Positions 8,795 through 17,613 of a DNA stretch of 64,000 nucleotides are shown here, one piece after another (the stretch's first letter is position 1; every line of letters starts with the position of its first letter). Below the pieces are notes generated by a model. That model worked only from the letters and a program-made list of their open reading frames with translations, searched no databases and was not told the origin of the DNA. The stretch comes from Endomicrobium sp. (GTDB lineage Bacteria > Elusimicrobiota > Endomicrobiia > Endomicrobiales > Endomicrobiaceae), in assembly GCA_031266185.1 (NCBI GenBank), contig JAISBM010000016.1, forward strand, positions 37,688 through 101,687, read 5' to 3'. Position numbers and translations under genes: made by a program.

Positions 8795-8828
8795 TAACGA
8801 GAACTAAAATTAAACAGGGGAATTGTTG

Positions 8829-9755
8829 ATGTCTCTTAATCGCAAAGATTTGCTGGGTTTAGAGCATTTAGATAAAAAAGATTTACAAACAATCTTAGGT
8901 TCGGTAAAACCTTTTAAAAGTCTTTTTACAAGATCTGTAAAAAAAGCTCCAACGTTAGTAGGTAAAACAGTGGTAATTCTTTTTTATGAGCCATCGACTC
9001 GCACTAGGACATCTTTTGAGATAGCTGCAAAAAGACTTTCTGCAGATGTTGTAAATGTTGCAGTAAGTACTTCTAGTGTAGTTAAAGGTGAGAGTCTTAT
9101 AGATACAGGAAAAACTCTTGAAGCTATGAAAGCAGACTATATAATAGTTAGGCACTCTCTTGCAGGCGCGCCAGATATTTTGGCAAGAAATTTAAGTGCT
9201 TCAATAATAAATGCTGGGGATGGTTTTCATGAACACCCAACACAAGGTTTGCTTGATTTGTATACGATGTATGAAAAAAAGAAAAAGCTTGAAGGATTAA
9301 AGGTTTTACTTGTAGGGGATATTTTACATTCTAGAGTTGCTAAATCAAATATATGGGCATTAACAAAAATGGGTGCGCAAGTTGCAGTTTCTGGACCACC
9401 CACATTAATACCTGCAGGGATAGAAGATTTAGGTGTAAAAGTATACTACGATTTGGATGAAGCTGTAAAACAAGTGGACGTGGTAAACATTTTAAGAATA
9501 CAGCTTGAACGCCAAAAAGAGAACCTCTTCCCTTCAGTTTACGAATATGTGGAACTATATCAGCTTACTAAAGAAAGGTTAAGGTTTGCAAAAAAAGATG
9601 TTTTAATTATGCATCCAGGCCCTATGAATAGAGGCATAGAAATATCTTCTGATGTTGCAGATAGCTCTAATGCTGTTATTAATGAGCAGGTTACAAATGG
9701 CATAGCTGTTAGAATGGCAGTCTTATATCTCTTAAACCCAAAGAGGAAAAAATGA
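8829..9755 (+). CDS. pyrB: aspartate carbamoyltransferase catalytic subunit
   Basis: 308 aa. I choose the ATG at 8829 because GGGG at 8817-8820 is 8 bases upstream; the frame is open further to TTG codons at 8823 and 8826. The enzyme forms carbamoyl aspartate from carbamoyl phosphate and aspartate. Visible signatures are EPSTRTRTSFEIAAKRL (carbamoyl phosphate binding), HEHPTQGLLDLYTM and IMHPGPMNRGIEI. No pyrI regulatory chain is present, so it is probably the unregulated trimeric type. The stop overlaps the pyrC ATG (ATGA). Confidence 0.96.
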   Translation: MSLNRKDLLGLEHLDKKDLQTILGSVKPFKSLFTRSVKKAPTLVGKTVVILFYEPSTRTRTSFEIAAKRLSADVVNVAVSTSSVVKGESLIDTGKTLEAMKADYIIVRHSLAGAPDILARNLSASIINAGDGFHEHPTQGLLDLYTMYEKKKKLEGLKVLLVGDILHSRVAKSNIWALTKMGAQVAVSGPPTLIPAGIEDLGVKVYYDLDEAVKQVDVVNILRIQLERQKENLFPSVYEYVELYQLTKERLRFAKKDVLIMHPGPMNRGIEISSDVADSSNAVINEQVTNGIAVRMAVLYLLNPKRKK

Positions 9756-11023
9756 GTCTTCAAATTAAAAATATTAGAATAGTAGACCCTTCCTACAATA
9801 AAAATTTTGTTGATGATATTTATATTGAAAATGGTAAAATTGTTTCAAGTTTATCTAGTAAAGCAGATAAGATTGTTGATGGCAAAGGGAAAATTGCAGT
9901 TCCCGGTCTTATAGACATTCATGCGCATTTAAGGGAACCTGGGCAAGAAGGCAAAGAAACAATTTATACAGGTACGCGTTCGGCTGCAAAAGGCGGAATA
10001 ACTACAGTTTTTTGTATGCCTAACACTAAGCCTGTGATAGACAACGCTCCTACTGTGGAGTTTGTTCTTTTAAAGGTGCAGAAAGAAGGGTTAATAAATG
10101 TGCTCCCTGTAGGATGTGCTACAAAAGGCTCTTTCGGACAAGAACTTTCTGAAATAGGGGTTCTTAAGAAAGCCGGTATTGTAGCAGTTAGTGATGATGG
10201 TGTCCCTGTATCCAATTCTCAAATTATGCGTCGTACTTTAGAATACACAAAAATGTTTAATCTGCCTGTTATTTCTCACGGTGAAGATAAAGAGCTAAGT
10301 AAGAATGGAGTAATGAATGAGGGTAGAAATTCTACTGTTTTAGGTCTTAGAGGTATACCAAAACAAGCTGAAGAAATTATGGTAAGTCGTGATATAATGT
10401 TAGCAGAACTTACAGGTGGGTATTTGCATATAGCTCATGTTTCCACGTCAGGATCTGTTGATTTGGTAAGACAAGCAAAGAAAAAAGGCGTAAAAGTAAC
10501 AGCAGAAACATGTCCGCACTATTTTACTTTAACTGATGATGTAGTAAAAGTGTATGATGCAAATACAAAAATGAACCCTCCTCTTAGGGAACAAAAAGAT
10601 GTAGATGCTATAAAGCAAGGGCTTGCTGATGGTACAATAGACGCTATAGCAACAGACCACGCACCTCATACTCAAGATGAAAAGAATCAAGAGTTTGATT
10701 TGGCTCCTTTTGGAATTATAGGTTTTGAAACAATGTTAAGTCTTGTTTTAAATGAGCTGGTAGATAAAAAGATTTTAAGTTTTTCTGAAGCTATATCAAA
10801 AATGACTTCTAATCCTGCAAAGATTTTTAATTTAAATGGTAGAGGATCTTTGGAAGAAGGAAGTATTGCCGATATAACAATTATAGATCCACAATACTCT
10901 TATGAGTTTAAGAAAGAAAGCATTGTGTCAAAGAGTAAGAACTCTCCATTTTTAGGCAGACAATTTAAAGGTGGTGCGGTTATGACTATAGTTGGTGGTA
11001 ATATTGTTTGGCAAAGCAGTTAA
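9752..11023 (+). CDS. pyrC: dihydroorotase (type I)
   Basis: 423 aa of the amidohydrolase superfamily, closing carbamoyl aspartate to dihydroorotate. The zinc motif DIHAHLREPGQEGKETI is at about residues 54-70. ISHGEDKEL, HIAHVSTSGSVDLV and ATDHAPHTQDEK carry the other metal and catalytic residues. The length and the DxHxH...REPG pattern fit the type I (PyrC/AllB-like) form found beside pyrB. The start overlaps the pyrB stop by four bases. Confidence 0.95.
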   Translation: MSLQIKNIRIVDPSYNKNFVDDIYIENGKIVSSLSSKADKIVDGKGKIAVPGLIDIHAHLREPGQEGKETIYTGTRSAAKGGITTVFCMPNTKPVIDNAPTVEFVLLKVQKEGLINVLPVGCATKGSFGQELSEIGVLKKAGIVAVSDDGVPVSNSQIMRRTLEYTKMFNLPVISHGEDKELSKNGVMNEGRNSTVLGLRGIPKQAEEIMVSRDIMLAELTGGYLHIAHVSTSGSVDLVRQAKKKGVKVTAETCPHYFTLTDDVVKVYDANTKMNPPLREQKDVDAIKQGLADGTIDAIATDHAPHTQDEKNQEFDLAPFGIIGFETMLSLVLNELVDKKILSFSEAISKMTSNPAKIFNLNGRGSLEEGSIADITIIDPQYSYEFKKESIVSKSKNSPFLGRQFKGGAVMTIVGGNIVWQSS

Positions 11024-11057
11024 TCTTAGTATTTAAGTGTGCTGTTAATGAGGTTTT

Positions 11058-11828
11058 ATGTGTCTTAAAAGATTTGATGTAACTTGCCAAATAATTTCTA
11101 ATAAGGAAATATGTACAAACTATTTTGAACTGAAAATTAAAGCTGGTAGCATTGCTAAGTATTGTTTGCCAGGTCAATTTTTTATGATAGGTGTTCCTGG
11201 AGTTTTTTTACGTCGTCCTATAAGTGTGTATGATTCAAAGAAGAGTGTTCTAAGTTTTTTATATAAAGTTGTTGGAAAAGGAACAGTTATTCTTTCGAAA
11301 ATGTGTTCGGGCCAGCTGCAGATTTTAGGACCTTTAGGAAAAGGGTATGACTTAGAAATTTGCAAAGATTTAAATTATGTTGTTGTTGCTGGTGGGACAG
11401 GTATAGCATCGCTTCATTTCCTTGCGACTAAATTAGGCAAGAATAAACCTTACAAAAAAAAAGGAACGCTATATTATGGAGCTCGTTCAAAAAAAGATTT
11501 GTTGTGTCTTGACAAATTTAAAGAAATAGGTTGGAAAGTGCTGGTTTCTACTGAAGATGGTTCAAAAGGATATGAGGGATATATTACCGACATATTAGAA
11601 AAAAAAGTAAAAGATAGTGATGTTTTGTTTGCGTGTGGGCCAATGCCTATGCTTAAAAAAGTTGTACAAATTGCAAAAGAAAAAAAAGTAAAAGGTTTTG
11701 CTTCTCTTGAAGAAAAGATGGCCTGTGGTGTAGGTAATTGTCAGGGCTGTGCAGTAAATATAAATGGGGCGATAAAAATGACATGTAAAGATGGGCCAGT
11801 TTTTAAAATAGAAGAAGTAAACTTATAA
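11058..11828 (+). CDS. pyrK: dihydroorotate dehydrogenase B electron-transfer subunit
   Basis: 256 aa of the ferredoxin-reductase family. The FAD part shows LPGQFFMIGV and FLRRPISVYDS; the NAD part shows VVAGGTGIASLHFLA and FACGPMPMLKKV. The C-terminal cluster-binding loop EEKMACGVGNCQGCAV plus a later MTCKDGPVF holds the four cysteines for the [2Fe-2S] centre. It passes electrons from PyrD to NAD+. It directly precedes pyrD. Confidence 0.94.
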   Translation: MCLKRFDVTCQIISNKEICTNYFELKIKAGSIAKYCLPGQFFMIGVPGVFLRRPISVYDSKKSVLSFLYKVVGKGTVILSKMCSGQLQILGPLGKGYDLEICKDLNYVVVAGGTGIASLHFLATKLGKNKPYKKKGTLYYGARSKKDLLCLDKFKEIGWKVLVSTEDGSKGYEGYITDILEKKVKDSDVLFACGPMPMLKKVVQIAKEKKVKGFASLEEKMACGVGNCQGCAVNINGAIKMTCKDGPVFKIEEVNL

Positions 11829-11829
11829 A

Positions 11830-12765
11830 ATGGTGTTTTGTATGAAACCCAGTTTGGCTATAGATTTTATGGGAATTAAATTAAAAAATCCGGTGCTTAC
11901 AGCTTCTGGAACATTCGGCTATGGGTACGAGCTTGCAGATTTAATTCCTTTAAACAAGCTTGGCGCAATTGTAACAAAAACAATCACTTTAGAACCTAAA
12001 TCAGGCAACCTTCAACCAAGAATCGCAGAAGTTTCTTCCGGGCTGTTAAATACTATAGGGTTGCAAAATATAGGAGCTAAAGCATTTATTAAAGAGCCTC
12101 TTGAAAATTTAAGTAAAGTGGGTGTTCCAATAATAGTTAGTGTAGCGGGAAGTTGCGTTAAAGAATATGTTCAAACGGTAGAAATATTAAGCGCGCAAGA
12201 TATAATATCGGCAATAGAACTTAATTTATCTTGCCCGAATTTAAAAAAGAAAATAGTTTGCCATGATTTACCTTTGACAGACGAGGTGATAAAAAGTGTA
12301 AAAAAAGTGTCAAAAGTTCCTGTTATTGCCAAGCTTTCTCCTCTTGTTACAGATATTGCAGAACTTGCTTTATGTGTACAGAAGGCGGGTGCTAATGGAG
12401 TAACCCTTGCAAATACTTACCCTGCGATGGCTATAGATGTTAAAACTTTTAAATATAAGCTTTCTACTGTCAGAGGCGGAGTGTCCGGAGCTTGTGTTAA
12501 ACCCATGTCTGTTCGTTGCGTTTATGATGCTTATCAAAATATAGATATCCCAATTGTGGGATGTGGTGGCATAGAAACAGGAGAGGATGTTTTAGAATTT
12601 ATGCTTGCTGGAGCAAGAGTTGTAAGTGTGGGCAGTGCAAGTTTAGTTTCACCAACAAGGTTAATAGGAATTATGTCTGAAATGGAAGAAATTCTAAACG
12701 AAAGGAAGATAAAAGATATTAAAGAAGTTGTTGGCATGTTAAATACTATAAAGAACGCTTGTTAA
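11830..12765 (+). CDS. pyrD: dihydroorotate dehydrogenase B catalytic subunit (class 1B)
   Basis: 311 aa TIM-barrel FMN enzyme oxidising dihydroorotate to orotate. PVLTASGTFGYGYE is at about residues 18-31. ELNLSCPNLKKK carries the cysteine that serves as catalytic base in class 1 enzymes, and VGCGGIETGEDVLEF is the phosphate-binding end. The neighbouring pyrK confirms the NAD-linked 1B type. The ATG at 11830 follows the pyrK stop by one base; a second ATG at 11842 would give 307 aa and cannot be excluded. Confidence 0.95.
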   Translation: MVFCMKPSLAIDFMGIKLKNPVLTASGTFGYGYELADLIPLNKLGAIVTKTITLEPKSGNLQPRIAEVSSGLLNTIGLQNIGAKAFIKEPLENLSKVGVPIIVSVAGSCVKEYVQTVEILSAQDIISAIELNLSCPNLKKKIVCHDLPLTDEVIKSVKKVSKVPVIAKLSPLVTDIAELALCVQKAGANGVTLANTYPAMAIDVKTFKYKLSTVRGGVSGACVKPMSVRCVYDAYQNIDIPIVGCGGIETGEDVLEFMLAGARVVSVGSASLVSPTRLIGIMSEMEEILNERKIKDIKEVVGMLNTIKNAC

Positions 12766-12789
12766 AAAAATGAAAGGTAGAACAAAAAA

Positions 12790-13434
12790 ATGAAAAAAAC
12801 AATTTTAGCTTTAGATATTTATGACTTTAAAAAAGCGCAAAGCCTTGTGGAAAAAACTTCTCAATATATAGACATTTATAAAGTTGGTCCTATACTATTT
12901 TTGCAGTCAGGTAAAGAAATAATTAAAGTAATAAATGACAGTGGAAAAAAAGTTTTTTTGGACTTAAAGTTTCATGATATACCTACAACTGTAAAACGTT
13001 CTGTAGAGTCTGCTAGAGAGCTCAGGGTGTTTAGTTTAACAGTGCACTCTATTGGCGGAGAAGAAATGTTAAAAGCTGCTTCATCTGTTGAAAATAGGCC
13101 AAAAATTTGGGCAGTTACTGTTTTAACTAGCCAAGTTGCAACGCCTGAAGAAATTTTGAGAAGGGCAAAACTAACCAAATCTTGTGGTATAGATGGAGTT
13201 ATAGCGTCACCTTTAGAAGTATCTATAATAAAAAAAGGTTATGGACCTGATTTTGATGTTGTTACACCTGGAATAAGGCTGGCAAAAGTAGAAGATGATC
13301 AAAAAAGGGTTGCAACGCCAGAATCTGCTATCAGCGCTGGCGCTGATTTTATAGTTGTTGGAAGACCAATTATAGAAGCCTTAGATCCAGCTGAAGCTGC
13401 AAAAAACATTTGTGAGTCTATAGAAAAGTTATAA
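12790..13434 (+). CDS. pyrF: orotidine 5'-phosphate decarboxylase
   Basis: 214 aa, giving UMP from OMP. ILALDIYDFKKA starts the barrel. VFLDLKFHDIPTTVKRSV holds the catalytic Asp-x-Lys-x-x-Asp set, and DFDVVTPGIRLA and ADFIVVGRPI bind the phosphate. It is the short bacterial form, and it is followed one base later by the membrane exporter gene. Confidence 0.95.
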   Translation: MKKTILALDIYDFKKAQSLVEKTSQYIDIYKVGPILFLQSGKEIIKVINDSGKKVFLDLKFHDIPTTVKRSVESARELRVFSLTVHSIGGEEMLKAASSVENRPKIWAVTVLTSQVATPEEILRRAKLTKSCGIDGVIASPLEVSIIKKGYGPDFDVVTPGIRLAKVEDDQKRVATPESAISAGADFIVVGRPIIEALDPAEAAKNICESIEKL

Positions 13435-13435
13435 A

Positions 13436-14119
13436 ATGGGACTATTTGTAAAAAACACGAACGAGTTATTTAAAAACGGTTTAAAAATGGGTCTTCTATT
13501 ACAAATAGGAGGTATAGGCCCTATTTGTATGTTAATGTTCCGTCTTTCTTTGTCTTTGCCTATATCGAAACTTCTTTTAGGTGTTATAGGTATAACTTTA
13601 GCAGATATTATTTATATATGTTTGTCAGTGCTATCTATATCTGTGTTAATAAAAAAAATACAACGTTATCAACGCATTTTTGATATTGTCGTAGGGACAG
13701 CTTTAATTGTTTTTGGTGTATTGTTTATAGCTGCAGGTCATGTTATAGATGCAAATACTTTTAAAGATCAAGATTTGTTTTTTTGGTTGTGCGGATTGAC
13801 GTTGGCTAATCCTATCACAATATTATTTATTACTGGGATTTTTTCTTTGGAATTAAGCAAACGCAATATGCAACTGAAAGAAACTTGTGTTTTTGCAGGC
13901 GGATTTTTGCTTGCAACACCTGTATTTATGACTTTTGTAATTTTAATAGGCAGTCTTACAGGAAGGGTTTTGCCCAAATTTGTTGTACCTTTAATTAACT
14001 CTTTTATGGGCTTTATATTAGTGTTTTTAGGAACAAAAAATATATTTTTTAAAGAGCAAAAATTAGGAGTTATAAAAAATGCAACAAGAAGAATTAGAAA
14101 CTTTATTCAAAAAAAATAA
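13436..14119 (+). CDS. LysE/RhtB-family membrane exporter
   Basis: 227 aa with about six hydrophobic helices. The first helix region contains GGIGPICMLMFRLSLSL, matching the Gly-Pro...Arg pattern of LysE-type amino acid exporters. A second conserved region reads WLCGLTLANPITILFITGIF, like the NP-containing motif of the family. The basic tail ends RRIRNFIQKK. It sits inside the pyrimidine operon between pyrF and pyrE and overlaps pyrE by 41 bases, so it is cotranslated with them. The substrate is unknown; the context raises the possibility of a nucleobase, orotate or amino acid. Confidence 0.65.
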   Translation: MGLFVKNTNELFKNGLKMGLLLQIGGIGPICMLMFRLSLSLPISKLLLGVIGITLADIIYICLSVLSISVLIKKIQRYQRIFDIVVGTALIVFGVLFIAAGHVIDANTFKDQDLFFWLCGLTLANPITILFITGIFSLELSKRNMQLKETCVFAGGFLLATPVFMTFVILIGSLTGRVLPKFVVPLINSFMGFILVFLGTKNIFFKEQKLGVIKNATRRIRNFIQKK

Positions 14120-14654
14120 TGCTCTTTTAACTGGACATTTTAAACTTTCAAGTGGACTTCATTCTGATACATATTTTCAATCTGCTTTAATTCTACAATA
14201 TCCTAAAAAGGTAGAGATTTTATCACAAGAGCTTGCAAAGAAGCTTAAAGAAAGTGGCATAGAAGTTGATGTGGTTGTTTCTCCTGCTATGGGAGGCATA
14301 ATTATAGGGCAAGAGATGGCAAGAGTTTTAAGGGTGAGAGCAATATTTACAGAAAGAGTAGATGGTACAGTTTTACTTAGGAGAGGTTTTTCTGTAAAAG
14401 AAAATGAGAAAATTTTAATTGTAGAGGATGTTATAACTACAGGTCTTTCAACCAAAGAAGTTATAAGCTCTCTTAAATCTTCAGATGCTAAAATAGTAGC
14501 GGTTGGTTCTCTTGTTGATAGGAGTGCAGGTAAAGTGGATTTTGGAGTTCCAAAGTTTTCTCTTTTAAGTCTTGAAATTAAAAGTTATAAAGAAGAAGAA
14601 TGTCCCATGTGCAAGGAAGGCAGTATTGCATTAAAGCCTGGAAGCAGAAAGTAG
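14079..14654 (+). CDS. pyrE: orotate phosphoribosyltransferase
   Basis: 191 aa, forming OMP from orotate and PRPP. HFKLSSGLHSDTYFQ lies near the N terminus, VVSPAMGGIIIGQEMA in the middle, and the PRPP loop ILIVEDVITTGLSTKEVI at about residues 111-128. The C-terminal CPMCKEG segment is common in this longer subfamily. AGGAG lies 9-10 bases upstream of the ATG. The start lies 41 bases inside the exporter gene. Confidence 0.95.
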   Translation: MQQEELETLFKKNNALLTGHFKLSSGLHSDTYFQSALILQYPKKVEILSQELAKKLKESGIEVDVVVSPAMGGIIIGQEMARVLRVRAIFTERVDGTVLLRRGFSVKENEKILIVEDVITTGLSTKEVISSLKSSDAKIVAVGSLVDRSAGKVDFGVPKFSLLSLEIKSYKEEECPMCKEGSIALKPGSRK

Positions 14655-14738
14655 TAAAAAATTATAAAGCTACTTGCGAGTCAGGTTGTATATGGGTAAT
14701 TGTTAAGATTTGCAGTAGCGCTGCTTTGGGAGTGTGAT

Positions 14739-16037
14739 ATGGAAATGGAAGTAATAAGCGGTATATTAACTATGAAGCTTAATATGTTACAAACGGTTGG
14801 TCTGGGTGTTGTTATGTACTATTTTGGCGTTTTGGCAAGAAAAATTTTGCCTTTTCTTGTTAAGTTGTCAATTCCAGCATCAGTTATTGGTGGCTTAACA
14901 GCAGCGATTTTAACTGCATTTTTGCAGACTCAAAATATTGTGTCTTTTCAATTTGACTCAACTTTGCAGGGCTTGTTAATGATTATGTTTTTTTGTACAA
15001 TAGGGATGAACGCAAGTTATAAACTGTTAATGAATGGTGGAGTTTTAATACTTGCGTTTTGGGGAGTTTGTGCTATAGCTGTGGTATTGCAAAATTTAGC
15101 AGGCATTGGTACAGCTAAAATGTTTGGCATGCATCCTTTATTAGGTCTAATTTGTGGCTCTGTATCTATGATAGGTGGATTAGGTACAGCAGGAACTTTT
15201 GGAAGCTTTTTTGAAAATAGTTTTGGTGTCAGTGGAGCTATGACTGCTGGTATTACTTGTGCTACATTTGGGATGATTATAGGGTCAGCTTTAGGTGGCC
15301 CTTTATCAGAATGGATTATAAAGAAACATAAAGTAATTACTCCTCATTCGGAAATGCATGATCAAGTTGTAAGTAACACAGGTGATAGGTCTTCAGATTA
15401 TGAAGAAGTTGGTATTTTGGCAGAAGAAGAAGGCATTATAGCTGTACCGTCATACGATGAAGACGAGGATATGGTAAGCGGCCCTCATTTAATGAGAAAC
15501 ATTTCTTGGGTTCTTGTTACTATGGGGATAGGTTCAGCGCTTAGTTGTTGGTTTAATAAAGTTGGCATATTGTTACCGGCTTATTTGATTACAATGGTTG
15601 TAGCTGTAATATTTAGAAATGTTGGTGATCTGTCAAAAATGTTTGAGATAGATGCAAAAGCTATAGGTATGATATCAGATATTTCTCTTGCTATTTTTGT
15701 TACGATGGCAATAAGCACTTTGAACTTGCGTCAACTGTCAGGGTTAGCGCTACCTATTTTTGTTATGTTAGTAATCCAAATGCTTATTGTAATATTAATA
15801 GCTTATTTTCTTGTTTTTAAATTGCTTGGTAAAAACTATGAGTCAACGGTTATGTCAGCAGGGTTTGTCGGTTTTGGTTTGGGAGCTACCCCAAACGCTT
15901 TAGCAAATATGCAAACTTTATCATCTAAACATGGAACTGCACTGAAAGCTTTTTTTGTTGTTCCTGTAGTGAGCGCTTTTTTAATTGACTTTACTAACGC
16001 GTTGCTTATTATGTTTTTTGCTAATTTATTTAAATAG
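14739..16037 (+). CDS. gltS: sodium/glutamate symporter
   Basis: 432 aa from the ATG at 14739, chosen because GGGAG lies 6 bases upstream; the frame is open back to a TTG at 14700. About 11 hydrophobic helices are seen. GltS features are SIPASVIGGLTAAIL, FFCTIGMNASYKLL, ICGSVSMIGGLGTAGTFG and FVGFGLGATPNALANMQ. A charged loop of about 60 residues (about 190-250) is longer than in E. coli GltS (401 aa). Glutamate import would supply glutamine and aspartate for the nucleotide genes around it, which may explain its place in the operon. Confidence 0.9.
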   Translation: MEMEVISGILTMKLNMLQTVGLGVVMYYFGVLARKILPFLVKLSIPASVIGGLTAAILTAFLQTQNIVSFQFDSTLQGLLMIMFFCTIGMNASYKLLMNGGVLILAFWGVCAIAVVLQNLAGIGTAKMFGMHPLLGLICGSVSMIGGLGTAGTFGSFFENSFGVSGAMTAGITCATFGMIIGSALGGPLSEWIIKKHKVITPHSEMHDQVVSNTGDRSSDYEEVGILAEEEGIIAVPSYDEDEDMVSGPHLMRNISWVLVTMGIGSALSCWFNKVGILLPAYLITMVVAVIFRNVGDLSKMFEIDAKAIGMISDISLAIFVTMAISTLNLRQLSGLALPIFVMLVIQMLIVILIAYFLVFKLLGKNYESTVMSAGFVGFGLGATPNALANMQTLSSKHGTALKAFFVVPVVSAFLIDFTNALLIMFFANLFK

Positions 16038-16045
16038 GGTAAAAA

Positions 16046-17008
16046 ATGTCTATTACTTATAAAAAAGCTGGTGTAAATATTGATGCAGGTAATGAGTTTG
16101 TAAAAAGGATTAAAAGAAAACTTCCTAAAATTGGAGGTTTTGGTGGACTGTTCCCTATAGAAGGTTCAAAATATAATCTTGTGAGTTCTGCTGATGGTGT
16201 GGGCACCAAACTTAAACTTGCATTTTTATTAAACAAACACGACACAGTTGGAATAGATCTTGTGGCAATGAATGTAAATGATTTGATATGTGTTGGCGCA
16301 AAACCTTTGTTTTTTTTAGATTATTTTGCTTGTGGAAAGTTAGACGTTAACCGAGCTGAGCAGGTTATTAAAGGAATAAATAAGGGTTGTCATCTCTCTG
16401 GTGCTGAACTTGTTGGCGGAGAGACTGCAGAAATGCCTGGTTTTTATAAGAATGGCGAATATGATTTAGCTGGGTTTGCTGTTGGCGTAGTTGAGAAGAA
16501 CAAAGAAATTAATGGAAAGAAAATAAAACCAGGAGATATTGTTGTTGGGCTCCCTTCAAGTGGTCCACATTCGAACGGCTATTCTTTAGTAAGAAAAATA
16601 TTTTCAGATGTCCGGTTAAAGAAATACTCTAAACAGTTGCTTGCCCCTACAAAAATATACGTTAAAGAAATACTTGGAGCGATTTCAAAATTTAATTTTA
16701 AAAAACAAAATATAGTTGGTATAGCTCATATTACAGGTGGAAGTTTTTACGATAAAATTGCAAGGATTTTGCCAGAAAATGTAAAAGTTATAATTAAACA
16801 AAATTCGTGGAAAGTTCCTAAAATTTTTAAGCTTATTCAAGAACAAGGCAATGTTTCTGACGAAAATGTTTATAGAACATTAAATATGGGTATAGGCATG
16901 GTTTTAATTGTGTGTAAAGAATCAGCGTTAGATATTAAAAAGTTTTTTAAAGGCGCAAAGATTATAGGTTATGTTGAGAAAGGTAGCAAAGGGGTAGAAT
17001 TAATATGA
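16046..17008 (+). CDS. purM: phosphoribosylformylglycinamidine cyclo-ligase
   Basis: 320 aa, slightly shorter than the usual 345. It closes FGAM to AIR using ATP. The start reads MSITYKKAGVNIDAGNEFV, followed by SSADGVGTKLKLAF, VGGETAEMPGFY, GLPSSGPHSNGYSLVR and HITGGSFYDKIARILP, all PurM signatures in order. GGGTAAAA precedes the ATG. The stop overlaps the purN start (ATGA). Confidence 0.95.
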   Translation: MSITYKKAGVNIDAGNEFVKRIKRKLPKIGGFGGLFPIEGSKYNLVSSADGVGTKLKLAFLLNKHDTVGIDLVAMNVNDLICVGAKPLFFLDYFACGKLDVNRAEQVIKGINKGCHLSGAELVGGETAEMPGFYKNGEYDLAGFAVGVVEKNKEINGKKIKPGDIVVGLPSSGPHSNGYSLVRKIFSDVRLKKYSKQLLAPTKIYVKEILGAISKFNFKKQNIVGIAHITGGSFYDKIARILPENVKVIIKQNSWKVPKIFKLIQEQGNVSDENVYRTLNMGIGMVLIVCKESALDIKKFFKGAKIIGYVEKGSKGVELI

Positions 17009-17601
17009 TAAGACTTGCAGTTTTAGTTTCTGGTGGAGGCTCTAATATGCAAGCTATAGTAAATTCTACTAAAAACGGTATTTTAAAAGGTATTGCTGAA
17101 GTTGTTTTAGTTATTTCTAATAATGTTAATGCTTATGCTTTACAAAGAGCAAAGAAAGAGAACATAAAATCAGTATGTGTTCAAAAGAAATTTTTTGCAG
17201 ATTTAAAAGATTTTAATAATAATATATTACAAGAGATGTTAAACGAAAAAATAGATTTGATTTGTCTTGCAGGGTACATGATGCTTGTAGATGACAATAT
17301 AATAAATAGCTATAGAGGCAAAATATTAAACATTCATCCCGCTCTTCTCCCTAAATTTGCAGGTAAAGGAATGTATGGTCATTATGTTCATGAAGCAGTT
17401 ATCAAGGCTAAAGAGAAAAAGTCAGGAGCAACAGTGCATTTTGTTGAAAAGGATTATGATACTGGCGAAGTGATTTTGCAAAAAGAAGTTGATGTTTTTG
17501 ATAAAGATTTGCCAGAAGATTTGGCAAAAAGAGTGTTAGATTTAGAGCATCAAATATATCCCCAAGCTATTAAGAAAGTCATAGAAAATAAATTCAGATA
17601 A
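17005..17601 (+). CDS. purN: phosphoribosylglycinamide formyltransferase
   Basis: 198 aa, formylating GAR with 10-formyl-THF. VLVSGGGSNMQAIV binds the phosphate. The catalytic set is visible as NIHPALLPKF (Asn and His) and ATVHFVEKDYDTGEVI (Asp). The usual AGxGxYG loop reads AGKGMYG. It overlaps purM by four bases and is 12 bp from purB. Confidence 0.95.
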   Translation: MIRLAVLVSGGGSNMQAIVNSTKNGILKGIAEVVLVISNNVNAYALQRAKKENIKSVCVQKKFFADLKDFNNNILQEMLNEKIDLICLAGYMMLVDDNIINSYRGKILNIHPALLPKFAGKGMYGHYVHEAVIKAKEKKSGATVHFVEKDYDTGEVILQKEVDVFDKDLPEDLAKRVLDLEHQIYPQAIKKVIENKFR

Positions 17602-17613
17602 AAGGATAAAAAA

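Noticed and set aside
8795..8828. PyrR-dependent attenuator before pyrB
   Set aside because: The 34-base gap is too short for a terminator/antiterminator pair and has no PyrR-site consensus.
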